Shown piece by piece: positions 12,216 through 24,921 of a DNA stretch of 64,000 nt. The notes beneath the pieces were generated by a model. It was given only the letters and a program-made list of their open reading frames with translations. It did no database searches and was not told where the DNA came from. The stretch comes from Lumnitzera littorea (Eukaryota > Streptophyta > Magnoliopsida > Myrtales > Combretaceae), in NCBI GenBank assembly GCA_024138015.1, contig JAMXBB010000011.1, positions 74,437,696 through 74,501,695 of the forward strand. The letters are read 5' to 3'. The position numbers were made by a program, and so were the translations under genes. Position 1 is the first letter of the stretch. Each line of letters starts with the position of its first letter.

Positions 12216-15200
12216 ATGTATTTTTTTATTGCAATGAGAGGGATGGTGTCTCAAAGTTGTAGTATCCCAATTGCATTTGAAGTACTGGCTCCAATCTCCA
12301 GGCTATATCAGAATGGGAAATGTCAAATAGGCAGTAGTAGTAGGGTATCAGCTGCAGGAAGTTTGACAATGGCATCGTCTTATGATTCAGATGGTTCAGT
12401 AAGATCTTATTCTTCGAATAGGGTTATTACAACTTCCAATTATCTGCGCCATGTAGACTCCATGGCTGTTATGCCTTCGGGCGCTGGTAATATACCTCAC
12501 TTGAATGCAGTGATCCTTGGTGAAGCCATTGCTTCTGAGGAGAATGATCTCATATACCCAAGCAATGGATTCTCTAGCCAGGCTCTTGTTCCGTCATTCA
12601 AAAAGGTTACCTCGTGTCCTGTCTATCCGTCTTAGCTTTTGTTTCTTTGTTTTGATAGCTATTTCTTGTAAATGTGATTGAGTGGATTCATGCATTATTA
12701 GTACTTGGAGATGTACGAAAGATCCATCGAGGATCCTGCTGGATTTTGGTCGGATATTGCATCTCAATTTTACTGGAAAAAGAGATGGGTAGAAGAAGTC
12801 TACAATGAGAATCTTGACATTCGCAAAGGCCCTATTAAGATTGAGGCAAGATCTGGATTTCAATCACAGTTCTCTTTAGTAATAATCACTTCTTTTGATT
12901 TCAATGCTCATATTATTGGCTATTTGTTGCAGTGGTTCAAAGGCGGCATCACAAACATTTGCTATAATTGCTTGGACAGAAATGTGGAAGTTGGAAATGG
13001 GGACAAAATCGCCATTTACTGGGAAGGGAATGACCCTGGTTTTGATAGCTCTTTGACCTATGCAGAACTTCTGAGCAAAGTTTGCCAGGTCATATGTTGA
13101 TACTACAAATACAAGATATCAGTTGACAATTATTTGAGCTATCGATATTCCAGAGCCGTCAGTGTGTAAATTTACATAGATAGTCTATTGAGGTTATCTG
13201 ATTCACTCTCTAATTTGCTGAAGTAGATACTGATTTTTATGCAGCTTGCTAATTACTTAAAAGATATTGGTGTAAAGAAAGGGGACGCTGTGGTGGTTTA
13301 TCTACCCATGCTAATGGAACTCCCAATCACAATGCTTGCATGTGCCCGTATCGGTGCTGTTCACTCGGTATAGCAATAAACTATTCACTTTCATTTACCA
13401 CCTTTTCCTCATACTTTTATGTTTCCTCTCCAACTCTTTTTGTTTCTGCTTGTTTAGGTTGTATTTGCTGGATTTTCTGCAGAATCTCTTGCTCAAAGAA
13501 TCATAGATTGCAAACCGAAGGTTGTCATCACTTGCAATGCTGTCAAAAGAGGTCCCAAGGTCATATACCTGAAAGACATTGTTGATGCTTCTCTTACTCA
13601 TTCATCTCAGAATGGAATCTCTGTTGGTAGGGAATCAACGCTTATCTACTCTTCAGCCACATTTTTGCAATTCCATCATTTTGCATGGGCTTATGCATGT
13701 CTGCACAGAATGTCTTTCTTTGGGATATAACAATTTAATGCTACAGTCCTTTAAGGGCACAGTGAAATCTCGTTAGATTTTAATGGAAATACCTGTGATT
13801 CAGCATTTTTAGATTCTTCTCATACATCTAGATATAATCTGTAAAATAGGCATTTGATGTTGCATTGAGGGGTACATATTAATCCACTCAATCTTAATCA
13901 TTATCTAGATTAAGTAAAGCTCCTTGTTTCAGAGTCAGGTACAGCCATGCTACATGTCAATAGTCTTACTTATTTAAGTCTGACATTCGAAGTTCTGAAT
14001 TCCATTTGGCCTGATATTAATCTTGCTACTTGAACTGTTGTTGGAATTTAATTTGTTCTGTCTGCACAAGCCTTTAAGAAAATAATTTAGATTTCTTAAG
14101 AAAGTTTTCCTTAGTCATAATCTTCTCAATTTTTCTGATAGTAGTCCCTCATTTATCTCTGCCATGTAGATGTATGCCTAACCTATGAAAATCGATCTGC
14201 CCTGAAGAGAGAGAGCACCAAATGGCAGGAAGGAAGAGATATTTGGTGGCAGGTGAGCACAATATTAATTTAATACCTGAATTTTGACTGAAAGCACTTC
14301 AATATGTTTTTTCCTATTCTTATGCTAAGCACAAATAACGCAATCTTCTGCACGAAGCATAAACCCTGCAAAGGACAATCTTGTTCAGCTGTATATCCAG
14401 ATATGGATCTTAAGGACTTATTGATGAGTGACAGCTTGCTGCAGGATGTCATTGTTAAGTATCCAACAACTTGTGAAGTCGAGTGGGTTGATGCAGAGGA
14501 TCCACTTTTTCTCCTTTATACTAGTGGTAGCACCGGAAAGCCAAAGGTAGGTCTGATGAATGTCTTGCATATATTGATTTTCTGGGTTTCCTTTTCGTCT
14601 TGAAGGATGAACTTCTTGCAGGGTGTTCTCCATACAACTGGAGGATATATGGTATACACAGCTACAACTTTCAAGTATGCGTTTGACTACAAACCATCTG
14701 ATATTTATTGGTGAGTCGTGCTTGATACTGTGAACACTTTCTCAACCATTTCAATGACTTTCTTACCCATCAAAGACTTCAACTTCTTCTGGATTGCAGG
14801 TGCACAGCTGACTGTGGTTGGATCACTGGGCATAGTTATGTTACTTATGGGCCTATGCTCAATGGGGCATCTGTAGTTATCTTTGAAGGGGTAATACACT
14901 CGTTGTTGAGGAAATAAGAACTTATATGTTACTTGTATGTACCCATCAAGAATATTGAGTGATTGATTATGAAAAAGCAGGCATGTTTATTGAAACATGA
15001 GATGATACAAACAGATGAAACTGGATAATTAATGCCAATCAAAAGTTTTTCTAATGGTTCTTCTTGGCTAGAAAAGGCTTCAGCATTTATAGGGTGAATT
15101 TGTTATGCTGAGGAGAGAGCACTACTGAGTACTTTTTTTTGAACGAACTACTGAGTGGTTCATGTCAGCACTCATTATATAAGAAATATAGCTTTTGCAG

Positions 15201-18200
15201 AATTCACATTTCTCTTCAATTTGGTCGTGTGACTTAAATTTTACAATATTTTGTTTCTTCAAAAGCTTGTTAAGGCAAATATAATGCAAGTATTTCTTGT
15301 AAAATATTTTGTTCCAACACCATCTAGCATTTGTCTATAGCATCTTTGTTTAAGTTGCAAGAGGTTTATGCATATAATCTTCAGGCACCAACATACCCCG
15401 ATGCTGGACGCTGCTGGGAAATAGTTGACAAATTTAAGGTGTCACTATTCTACACTGCTCCCACATTGATCCGGTCACTAATGCGTGCTGGTTATGAGGC
15501 AAGCTATCTCTGTAAACTAGCTCTCCTTGCTTGCAAATTGCTGAAAGTTGACTTTTGGATCGTTTACAACTGGAGTACATCATCTTGAACAATTCAGATG
15601 GCCAATTGAATGCTTTATCACTTTGTTTTAACTTTGTCTTGTTTTATCATCCAACTTTGTCCAAGGGTCACTGACTACTTCATTCTTTTCAATGCTTTCT
15701 TATATGTCTTTCTGAAATTGTGCACTATGGTATGATCAAATGATGATGTTTGTGATATTATGCTATGCCACATGCTTCATTGGAAGTGCTCTTACATGCT
15801 AAGTAATTATATAACCATAACACAGGGCAATCTGGATGAAGTTTGTCATGCTTTCATATTTCAGTTTTGTGTTCATTATACTTTTATTGTCATCAAATAA
15901 CCATATCTGCTTTATTACTGTAATTACTTTAATCTCATGGACTGTGAACTCATATATGCGAATGCTAATCTCAGCAAATTTCTTCTATATGCATTAGTAT
16001 GTCACGCAATATTCACGGAAATCATTGCGTGTTCTTGGAAGTGTTGGAGAGCCTATCAATCCCAGTGCATGGAGGTTTTTGCTTCTGTCCCCTGTCATTT
16101 TTCCCCCACTCAAAAATTGAAGTATGAATATATTCGAGATATTTCACATTTTCTGCAGGTGGTTCTTCAATGTCATTGGAGATTCTAGGTGTCCTATATC
16201 TGACACATGGTGGCAAACTGAAACTGGAGGTTTCATGGTATATCTCATTTTTCATCAGATATAGTCTCTTCACATTTTAGTTTGTTCATTCCTCTCTGCT
16301 AAACAGGAATTGATCTTATCGTCTATGTTAACTTTTTTGCCACATATATCTTTCATTTACGCCTTCATCGCCTACAATGAATTTGTGGCAGATCACTCCA
16401 TTGCCAGGTGCATGGCCTCAGAAACCTGGTTCTGCTACTTTTCCTTTCTTTGGGATTCAGGTTCTTTCTAGAAAATCTATTTACTCCTGTATCTGCATAA
16501 GACAACTTTCACTTATTCATCAAGGCTTTCTGTTTTAATATCATGGTAGCCCACCATAGTGGACGAGAAGGGGGTTGAGATTGAAGGAGAGTGTAGTGGG
16601 TATCTATGTGTGAAAAGGTCATGGCCTGGGGCATTCCGTACCCTCTACGGAGATCATGAAAGATACGAAACTGCTTACTTTAAGCCATTTGCTGGCTATT
16701 ACTTCAGTGGCGATGGATGCAGCAGGTTAGTTGGTCATTAATTGGTTAAAAAAATAAGAAAAATGATGATAGCATGTAAGACCAAGGAGTGGTAGAATTT
16801 ACTTATTAAGCTGAAAAACTTTTTATATCAGGGACAGTGATGGATACCACTGGCTTACTGGCAGAGTTGATGATGTGATCAATGTAAGGTGGGTTTGGAG
16901 ATTCCAATTACTTTGTTGTTTGATCAATTAAATTTGATTTCTTTGGTCAACCAGAAATCTGTTGAATCATCACCATCGAGCTCATGGGAGCTTGAATGAC
17001 CTCTGATGTTCACTTAAATTTTTAATGTAACCATATTGTCTTTTAGAATGTACATCTTTCGACTTCTCTGATGTTCACTCATGCGGTTCCATTTTTATGT
17101 TTCTGCAGTGGTCATCGCATTGGCACAGCAGAGGTGGAATCTGCACTTGTGTCTCATCCCCAGTGTGCTGAAGCTGCAGTAGTGGGTGTTGAGCATGAGG
17201 TATCCATCTCATCAGATTTTTTTTTTTTTACTCAATACATGTGATGTAACTAGATTTGGTCAAGTTCATCCAACGAATTATGTTAATTAAGATGTATCTC
17301 ATCAAAGATGAAATTCTTCTATGAGGTTGCAATGTACTTGGAAGAAATTTCTTGCATTTTGATTGGCATGGCATGTTGGATGCACTATGATCGTGCATCA
17401 TTGATTCCCCAGAAAACTATTGGAAGAAAAGTTTGAAACTCTTTGTAGTTGCAGTTTGAATTATGGAGTTCATCTCAGCCTGAGCTAAAATCTGGGTAGA
17501 GGAGGATAATATTTGATAGTCAACAGCTAGTGTAAAAATTAATCTAATCATGAACTCTTGATGGCTGCAAAATTAGTACCAGAAGACATGTAGCTCTTTT
17601 CAATGACAGTTGATTACATCTGTTTTCAGGTCAAAGGACAAGGGATTTATGCATTTGTTACTCTCGTTGAGGATGTTCCCTATAGTGAAGAGCTTAAGAA
17701 AAGCCTTGTCCTGAAGGTCAGAAAGCAGGTAAGTGCTTACCGCAGACTCCCTGGCGGGATTCATTATGCTACATTATTTCACTTTACACACGCATGACTT
17801 GAATCTTAAATTAACTCCTCTGAAACATGTTTTAGTTTCATAAGCATTTTACAGGGTTCTCCTCTTCTATACCAACCAATCTGAACTGAGAATTTTTTTT
17901 TTTTTTTATTTTCTTTCCCAATTTCATACTTAAAGTATGGAAGAAGACCATTTTCAATGTGAAGTGACCTCCATGCAACTTCTGTTAAGAGAATATAAAA
18001 ATCCTGCTCTTAAAATATCCCCCGCAAATAGGTTCCTCTTCTGAGTTGTAGGGTCGCCTTATTTAAATGACGACAAAGCTAGAGCCTCATTAACTTCGGT
18101 CGAACAATACAGATCGGAGCATTTGCTGCACCAGACAAAATACACTGGGCCCCGGGTCTTCCGAAAACCAGGAGTGGTAAAATAATGAGGAGAATCCTGC

Positions 18201-18298
18201 GGAAAATTGCATCCCGGCAGTTAGATGAGCTTGGAGATACAAGCACGCTTGCAGATCCATCCGTTGTTGATCAACTGATTGCACTTGCTGATTCTTGA
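12216..18298 (+). CDS. ACS: Acetyl-CoA synthetase (AMP-forming), plant plastid/glyoxysome type
   Basis: ACS makes acetyl-CoA from acetate, ATP and CoA via acetyl-AMP (EC 6.2.1.1). Coding exons: 12216-12605, 12702-12845, 12933-13088, 13245-13367, 13458-13626, 14170-14252, 14445-14546, 14622-14710, 14800-14890, 15385-15498, 15998-16074, 16159-16237, 16392-16460, 16550-16725, 16832-16888, 17109-17199, 17630-17728, 18113-18298. They sum to 2295 nt, 764 residues plus TGA, with every junction in phase. Motifs: YTSGSTGKPK (380-389), WWQTETGG (530-537), YYFSGDG with Asp617, GRVDDVINVSGHRIG (631-645) and PKTRSGKIMRR with catalytic Lys726. The Ser-rich N-terminus before LRHVDSM fits a transit peptide. 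Starts at 12234, 12243 or 12369 are possible alternatives. A T-rich tract ending in AG just before 12216 could be the acceptor of a leader intron. Introns 2 and 10 need GC donors. Confidence 0.95.
12846..12932 (+). other. ACS intron 2: 87-nt GC-AG intron, in frame and stop-free
   Basis: The exon ends ...ATT GAG and the intron begins GCAAGA; it ends TTGTTGCAG before TGG TTC AAA. Protein homology (GPIKIE/WFKGGITN) demands this junction. The 87 nt are a multiple of three without a stop, so retention would add 29 residues. A GT 33 nt downstream (in frame) could be an alternative donor but leaves only 54 nt of intron. Confidence 0.85.
15499..15998 (+). other. ACS intron 10: GC-AG intron (15499-15997)
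   Basis: The upstream exon ends SLMRAGYE (GAG) directly before GCAAGC; the next exon starts YVTQYSRKSLRVLGS after GCATTAG. Using the next GT downstream would shift the frame, so a GC donor is the only reading that keeps the conserved protein. The end coordinate given includes the first base of the next exon. Confidence 0.82.
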
Positions 18299-18926
18299 AG
18301 CCACACAAGCTTGAAATACGGTTTATAGCTGCTTCAGTCTACAAGAAGAGTTCCTCACAACATATCTGAGGTAGTGAATTGGAAGGCCTTTCATGTATCT
18401 CATAAGATATACTCATTCCTTGAGTTTTTACTAGCTCATTAGCTTCTGTCTACACGTTCTTAGAAGAGGTCTTTCTTCATGCAAACATCCATCGTAAATT
18501 TCTCCATATGAATAAATGCGATTTCTGTAATAGCTCCGGGAAGTTCTTACGCCTATTTATGTTGTTCTTTCCTTTTTTGGTAGTTCATTTAGGGTTGCAG
18601 AAAAGATATTCTAAACTTTTTCAAATTTATCACAATTAATGCATTGCAATTGTCAAACATTATCATGTAACATCAAGAGGTAGATGTTAAAGGCCTGGAA
18701 TGTAATAACTAGTGATGATGAAAGATGATAGTAGTGACTAGCCATCAATTGTGGTGAGGTGATACTAACAATAGAAAATTTTAATAAAAAATAAATTTTT
18801 TTGAAAATTGGAAATCCCTTTTCCCATTTTTTGGCTAAGCCACTTTTCCCATTTTTCGTTTATTTCTTCTAACAATTAACAAACATCATCAATAATTATT
18901 AGTTGCGACTTTTACTTACCACCCTT
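18299..18926 (+). other. ACS 3' UTR and short spacer
   Basis: The sequence after the stop is likely 3' UTR up to shortly past the AATAAA at 18511. From there to 18926 I see AT-rich spacer with no gene. Confidence 0.6.
18511..18516 (+). promoter_or_regulatory. Likely ACS polyadenylation signal
   Basis: A canonical AATAAA lies 213 bases after the ACS stop codon in AT-rich sequence, a typical distance for a plant 3' UTR. Confidence 0.55.
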
Positions 18927-19256
18927 ACACTATGTTTAGTAAATTTTGACAAAAGAAAATAGGTAGAAGGGTGTGGAAAAGAAAAAGAAAAGAGTAAAAA
19001 TGAAAAGAAGTATAATTTTTTTTTTTGTGTTATGTAACGTATAAAGGAAATGGAATGAAATGAATATAAATTGAATTAGTATTTGATAAAACTATCTATA
19101 TATTTATTTTATTAGAAAGGACAATTTTGTAATTGACTTTTGTTTTAACCTATTTGTACTCATTTCTCTCCAATTTTAAAAAGAAAAGTTACGGTCAAAA
19201 CATTCCACTGCTTTCCATCATTTTCTATCTATTTCCTCCCTTACCAAACATAATAT
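18927..19256. mobile_element. MITE-like inverted-repeat element
   Basis: Left end actatgtttagtaa (18929) pairs with the complement of ttaccaaacataat (19241-19254). The pairing continues imperfectly inward for about 50 bases (purine-rich left arm, pyrimidine-rich right arm). At about 330 bp without coding capacity this fits a non-autonomous DNA transposon. The superfamily is unclear and no target duplication was confirmed. Confidence 0.55.
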
Positions 19257-19412
19257 CTCTACCCATTTTCTCTCTTACCGATTTTCATTAATCCAAATAC
19301 ACTGTTACTTCCTATGTGAGGGCAAATGAAAATCTAGGGTTTTTGTGAAGGAATGCAAACGGAGTTTTCGATAACCACAAGAAATCGTTAGAAGTGGATT
19401 TCTAATGCGACA

Positions 19413-19862
19413 TGTCCCATGATAGGGTGTATAAAAATGATTTAGCTGAGGCTTGTAATCAAAGAGGGCCACGCCTTGGGCCTAATTAAATAAGGAGTTC
19501 AACAATATAAGCCCAGTAATTAAATAAGTGTCCATCAAGGATTGAAAAAAACAAAAAAAAAATAAAAAAAAAAGGTAATTTTATATTTTAGTGAATATCA
19601 CATGTAGTGGGATGACGTGTCTATTCTGCATAATACCAAATATCAAGGGGATTATCCAGTTGTAATAGAATTATGTCGTTGCATATTATTGCATTGTAAT
19701 GACTCCAAAATATCAATGAGAAAAGAAAACATTGTATCCCGATACTCATATTTGAGTATTACTCTGTATTCATAGATGATTGCTGTTACATTGCTTAAAA
19801 TGAGAATTTTTTTTTTTTTTTTTAATTACAAACTTAAAAATACAAATTATTCGTGGACTCCA
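19413..19862 (+). repeat. 5' LTR of the second chromovirus
   Basis: It starts TGTCCCATGATAGGG, ends tcgtggactcca, and aligns with 36148-36558. Shared landmarks are aaggagtt..caatataagcc, cacatgtagtgggatgacgtgt, taccaaatatcaaggg and ttacaaacttaaaaatac. An A-rich tract (19545-19574) is absent from the other copy. The primer site follows within two bases. Confidence 0.85.
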
Positions 19863-19863
19863 T

Positions 19864-20357
19864 TTGGTATCAAAGCTAAGTGGTGAATGGTCGAAACCCA
19901 TAGGTCCAAGAAGATGGAAGAAACACTCGGATCCACTACCGAATAGACAACAAAGCAAGAGCAGCGGGCGGGCGAAATTACAAGATGAGAAACATGACCA
20001 GTTGATTAAGGCCTTCATTGATATGTTCAAGTCACAGCAGGAGAAGTTAGATCAGAACATTACAGCTTTATCTCACCTAAAAGATCATGTACAAAAGCTT
20101 TTCAAACCATAAAATACTAATATCCCGACATTACGGATTGATGAAGGTAATAATATGCAATAAGGAGTCCATAACACACGGCTAAATCCTATCTTACATG
20201 TGGAATCTCCATATCAGGTACCAACATGAGTTACTAAAGTCTAAATCTAGCTTTCCAAAATTTGCTGGTAGTGATTTAAGGTCATGGTTTATGAAGCCAG
20301 AAGTTTCTCTTTATTGGATGCTACTCCAATTCATTGCTAAGTTAGGGTTGCTGGTAT
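19864..20357 (+). pseudogene. Gag N-terminal part of the second chromovirus, with primer site
   Basis: The PBS TGGTATCAAAGC (19865-19876, tRNA-iMet type) lies at the LTR edge. An open stretch to 20112 has a charged, coiled-coil-like segment (KHDQLIKAFIDMFKSQQEKL). Further on, SSFPKFAGSDLRSWFMKPE matches the start of chromovirus capsid. The frame then reads into VRVAG and stops abruptly where another LTR is inserted; it resumes at 28320 with TMHFEERNLKWYH. Confidence 0.78.
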
Positions 20358-22301
20358 TGTCACATCCCAAATTCCCCAGTAAAATGACAGTTCGCCACAT
20401 GTACCACTTTAGTGCTAAACATTAAGCCTTCTTAAAAATAGTGAGTTTCTACTTGGTTCTAGAATCTCAAAATCCTCATTAACCTTACAAAACTCAATCT
20501 GAAGTTCATAAGTTCTCCAAATAAGAAAAAATATAAGATACGCATATATATACATCATAGAGGTATACGCATATATATATATACACAACACACATAAATA
20601 TACTACTAATCATATGATAAAGAATTATAGTATTCTCAAAGCTAGGGCACATAGGCCCAATAAAAACATCAGCCCATAGCTAGGCCACAAAATATAGTAT
20701 TAGATAAGGTAAGTATGTAAGTCCCTATAGATATAGTAGTCTTCTATAATATCCATAAACTATTGGTAATATCTATGGTGGTATGCTGTCAAAATCCTTA
20801 GCATACACTAACTAAGATAATAGTGTCATGAAAACCACTAGGTATGCTTTTCATCCCCAAGTCAATAGCAATATTAAGATCCCCCAGTATATCATAATAT
20901 TTATCATAATTAAGATCATAAAGGAATTCAATAGTATCCTCATTCTCACCTAAAAAGAATTAGAAGAATAAACTCCAATAAACTCGGTGTAGCAGTAACC
21001 AAAACCACATTTTGCATGTCATGCAGGCCTATTTTAATGCAGTAGATTCCATTTAACAAATTATTAATCAAGTGAAGTGCGTAACACAAAAGCACTCATG
21101 ACTCCAAACAAATTAGAAGGAATGGGTTTTTCAACCCTACCATAGCAAGTGTCGGGATCCAATATTACTGTTATAGTCATTAAGTGTTGTAGGAGTGATT
21201 CTAGACTCCATACAGAACAAGGATATAGCCTTATACGTAAAGTCCCATAATCCCCTCCCAGTAATAATCCATCTAGCCGTCGCAGTAGCCTTATTAATTA
21301 TATCATCCCAAAGTTGCAACTGTAGTTGTAACCCGGTCTAAGGGTATTGTCATGCTAGACCAAATGACCAAGCACAAGCAACACACAATTATTTAGGTCG
21401 AGTTTATGTTGTTAATCTAATTTAAAGTATCCTAGAGTTCTAGTAAGCAACACCCATTAATCACTACATACCTATCAAGCATGTCTTGAACAATAAAGAG
21501 ATAGGCATATTGTAATCTCACTTAATAACTTATTAACCAATAGTTTAGTGTCAGGGTTTCATCCTTGGTAATATATAACCATATTTTATTCACTCATACT
21601 TAAGTTCTTCTTGATAAGCCTTCTATTAGTTAAAGTCCATCTAAGTTATGGACCTTAAGGGAGTTTGTGGGTCTAATTATTTTTTAAGAGAATTAGGCCC
21701 TTACCAATTAATTAATTTAATTAACTGAATTAAGGAAATTATTACCAATTATTAACCCATTAATCATTAACTATTTATTAAGCTTAAGGCTTTCTATTAG
21801 CTAGGGCCCATTTAGGGTTATGGGCTCTGGAAGAGGGATATAGGCTTTTAGGAAATGGAAATTTGGTTTGGGTCCATTTAAGATGTAAGGCCATTTAATC
21901 AATTTGGGTTTTGGGGTTCTTTTATTAAGGTCTATAAGGAGTTAGGCCCAAATTAGATTATGGGCCTAATCAAATTTAAAATTAAGCCTACTAGGCCACT
22001 ATTAATTAATTATATAATGGACCAATACTTTGATTTAGTTAAGCCCTTTAGTTGGTTTATTCATTTTAAGCCTATACTAAGTTTAATTAAGCATAATATT
22101 AGATTTTTAGGCTCTCTTATGGGTCATTTGCTTAGAAGGGAAGAATGGGCCTACCGTCTTCGGAATAAAGTGAGCCCATTAAGATGGTCCAAGATTGATT
22201 TTTAAAGGCCATTATAATGTTGTCTTTTAGGTCCATTTATTTAGTCATCTTATTTAGGTCTCTTATAAAATTAAAAAGAATTGATTATAAGGTTTGAGGA
22301 G

Positions 22302-23528
22302 TGATACGAGGCAAACGCACCTATCAATTTTAATATAGTCGGATATGAGTCCGAGTCGATCCCTCAGAGATTTTGAGTACTAATATTAACTTTAGCTTTA
22401 TTATCTAACCGGAAAATTATGATGAATTGAATGAATTAAAAAGACTGAAATTAATAAACTAAACTAATTATGAGACTTAACTAAGCAATTTAGAAAGCAA
22501 TAAACTATTAACGACTTCAAGTATGCAATGATGTATTTAGGAATTATTTCCCCTAGTGTTTCACATGTAACCTTTTTAAAATATATTCAATTTAGTTTCT
22601 ATGATTCTTGACCGGAGGGATTCACAATTAAAGCTAATATCTTTCTCAAGCATATTAACCCTAATTCTAAATTATTTACCGGAATCTCTTCACTTAGTAA
22701 TATAACTTAGAATTGCATTAATGTATAATGAATTCCCACACAAACAATCAACTTTCTGAAAGAACCATGTATCTTATCTCTAAGTATACATGTAATTCTC
22801 TTCAATTATGTTTAGATCTAATTACACATGCAATTTCTCAATTAACATGCATAATATCATATATTGATACTCTAGAATTATCAATCCATAATTAACGACA
22901 TAATTGAATCAAGAAAAGATAGAAACTTTCTTGAAATTATAATTCAATCCAAGGGTTCCATGAAACCCTAGGTTCCATAATCCTAAATACTTGAATTCTA
23001 AGCTATCATAATGAATCTAAAAACGAGTTCCATCAAAAACATAAAATAAAGCATGAAAACCCCTCTTGATTTGATGAACAATCTCTAATCTTGAAATCGA
23101 TGTCGTTATCGCTTCTTGATGTTGTTTCTCCTTAAGTCTCTTCTCTTCTCTTCTCTTCTCTTGTCTCTCTTTGTTTCTGTAATGTCTCTCTTTCTTTTGA
23201 ACCCTAAGATCCCCTTATATATGTGTATTTCACGGATTTTATTTTCGTCACCAGACACGGCCTGGAACATGGCCGTGTCCCCAGGTCGTGTAACTTTTTA
23301 CACAAAGGCAAAATTTCTACACAACTTCAAAATTTCATAACTTCTTCGTTTGAACTCGGAATTGAGTGAAACTTGATTCGTTTTCTTCGTTTTCGAGCCT
23401 AGAACGCGTTTAAACCCTGAAATCAACATTTTACTCAATTAAGTATCAATTTCTTTAAATAAAACCAAAAATGTACGGGAAATGCTATAAAATCACCATA
23501 TGAAATATGTTTAAAATCAGAGTTATCA
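22302..23528. repeat. Solo LTR (1227 bp) with perfect 5-bp target duplication
   Basis: It starts TGATACGAGGC and ends GAGTTATCA. Identical AGGAG flanks lie at 22297-22301 and 23529-23533. It contains a TTCTC-type microsatellite (about 23133-23165) and a perfect inverted repeat GACACGGCC/GGCCGTGTC (23254-23262 and 23271-23279). TG/CA ends, 5-bp duplication and no coding content indicate a solo LTR left by recombination. It lies within the larger LTR that begins at 20358. Confidence 0.8.
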
Positions 23529-24921
23529 AGGAGTCAATTCTTGGTAAACCAATTATGGGTCATAACCTGGCCTAAGGATTTGATGGGCCAACCTATGTTG
23601 TGTTTCCAACCAATAATTAATTACTTTAGCCCATTTTATAAGTCAAGTTTACAAACTTATATATGAGCTTAACATTAAAGCCTATTTATCAAGCCAATTA
23701 AGCCCACATCTAATCAAATGCATCACTAAGCCTCGATATCATATATACAACATACTTATTTGTAAAAGCAAGCATTATCTAACATGGGTGTGATGACATG
23801 TATTGGAATTAACGATTCATCAATTTTTATTTATCAAGTTCATAAATTAAGCACATTCTCATATCCAATTCATTTCCTAATTATAAAACTATTAATCATA
23901 ACTTCAAAGAGCCATTTTAATATAATAATCACATTTTATTATACAATTTTTAGTCCCAATACTACTTACATGGTGAACTAACATCTTAAACATCTCATGA
24001 GCACAATTTAAGAAGCTATTCAACTTTTGTGTTTCAATTAGCAACTAAATTATCACTTAGCGTAAGATTCACTGTTCCATTCATAATATACACATATTAT
24101 CATTTCTAAATCACAAATTAATGTAAAATGCACACATAACATTCAAGCATGAGTGGCAACATGGGATTTCTTGTCTTAAATCAATACTTAACTCACTTAA
24201 ACCTCATCTTACACTATCATTAATATATTCAACACTTGATTATCGCAAAAATCAACACATATTGGCTTTATGTACACCATGAAGGTCACGTTTGCTGGAG
24301 GGAATGAATAATCCATGAGTCAAGCATCTAAAATCAACCATTTTTGCATTAAACATTACTGAATCATCAACATTTCATCATTTATTCATGCCTAACTACG
24401 AGATTCAAGAAAACCTATTACCTACCATAAATCAAGCCACTTCTAAGACACATGGAAGATCATTTACTTCATTAAACATCACATTTTACGTAAAAGTACT
24501 TGATTTAACCTATTAAGAAATTAGCATCCATGAAACTCATTAAGATATGCTAAGTTCTCTAAGAGTCAAGGCTTACTTCTTGTTGAAACTACACTTACCC
24601 CTTCCAAGCAAAGCTAGCCACTACCTTATGGACACCAAAGAGGGGTTTTCCTTTGATCCTCTAGCAAAATCTAGGATTAAAAATGTTTGTTAGCTTTGAA
24701 TCTTGAAGTGGAGCACCAAAATCATCAAATTTAATAGAAAGTATGTCCACAGTTACCCTTTCTTTTCTTCCTTTGTCACATGAACCCTTAAGAGCTCTTA
24801 GAATAATGTTGCTCCTCCAAATCCTATATTAAACACCAAGGGAAAGAATTAGTTAAGAACTTAAATAAGGTAGAATGTAGGGTATAAGCCCTATAACCAA
24901 CCACTCGGGGTTCCCTTCACC

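Noticed and set aside
13340..17797. Many short open frames on both strands within the ACS region
   Set aside because: They are partial exons read into introns, or wrong-frame and antisense shadows of the spliced ACS gene.
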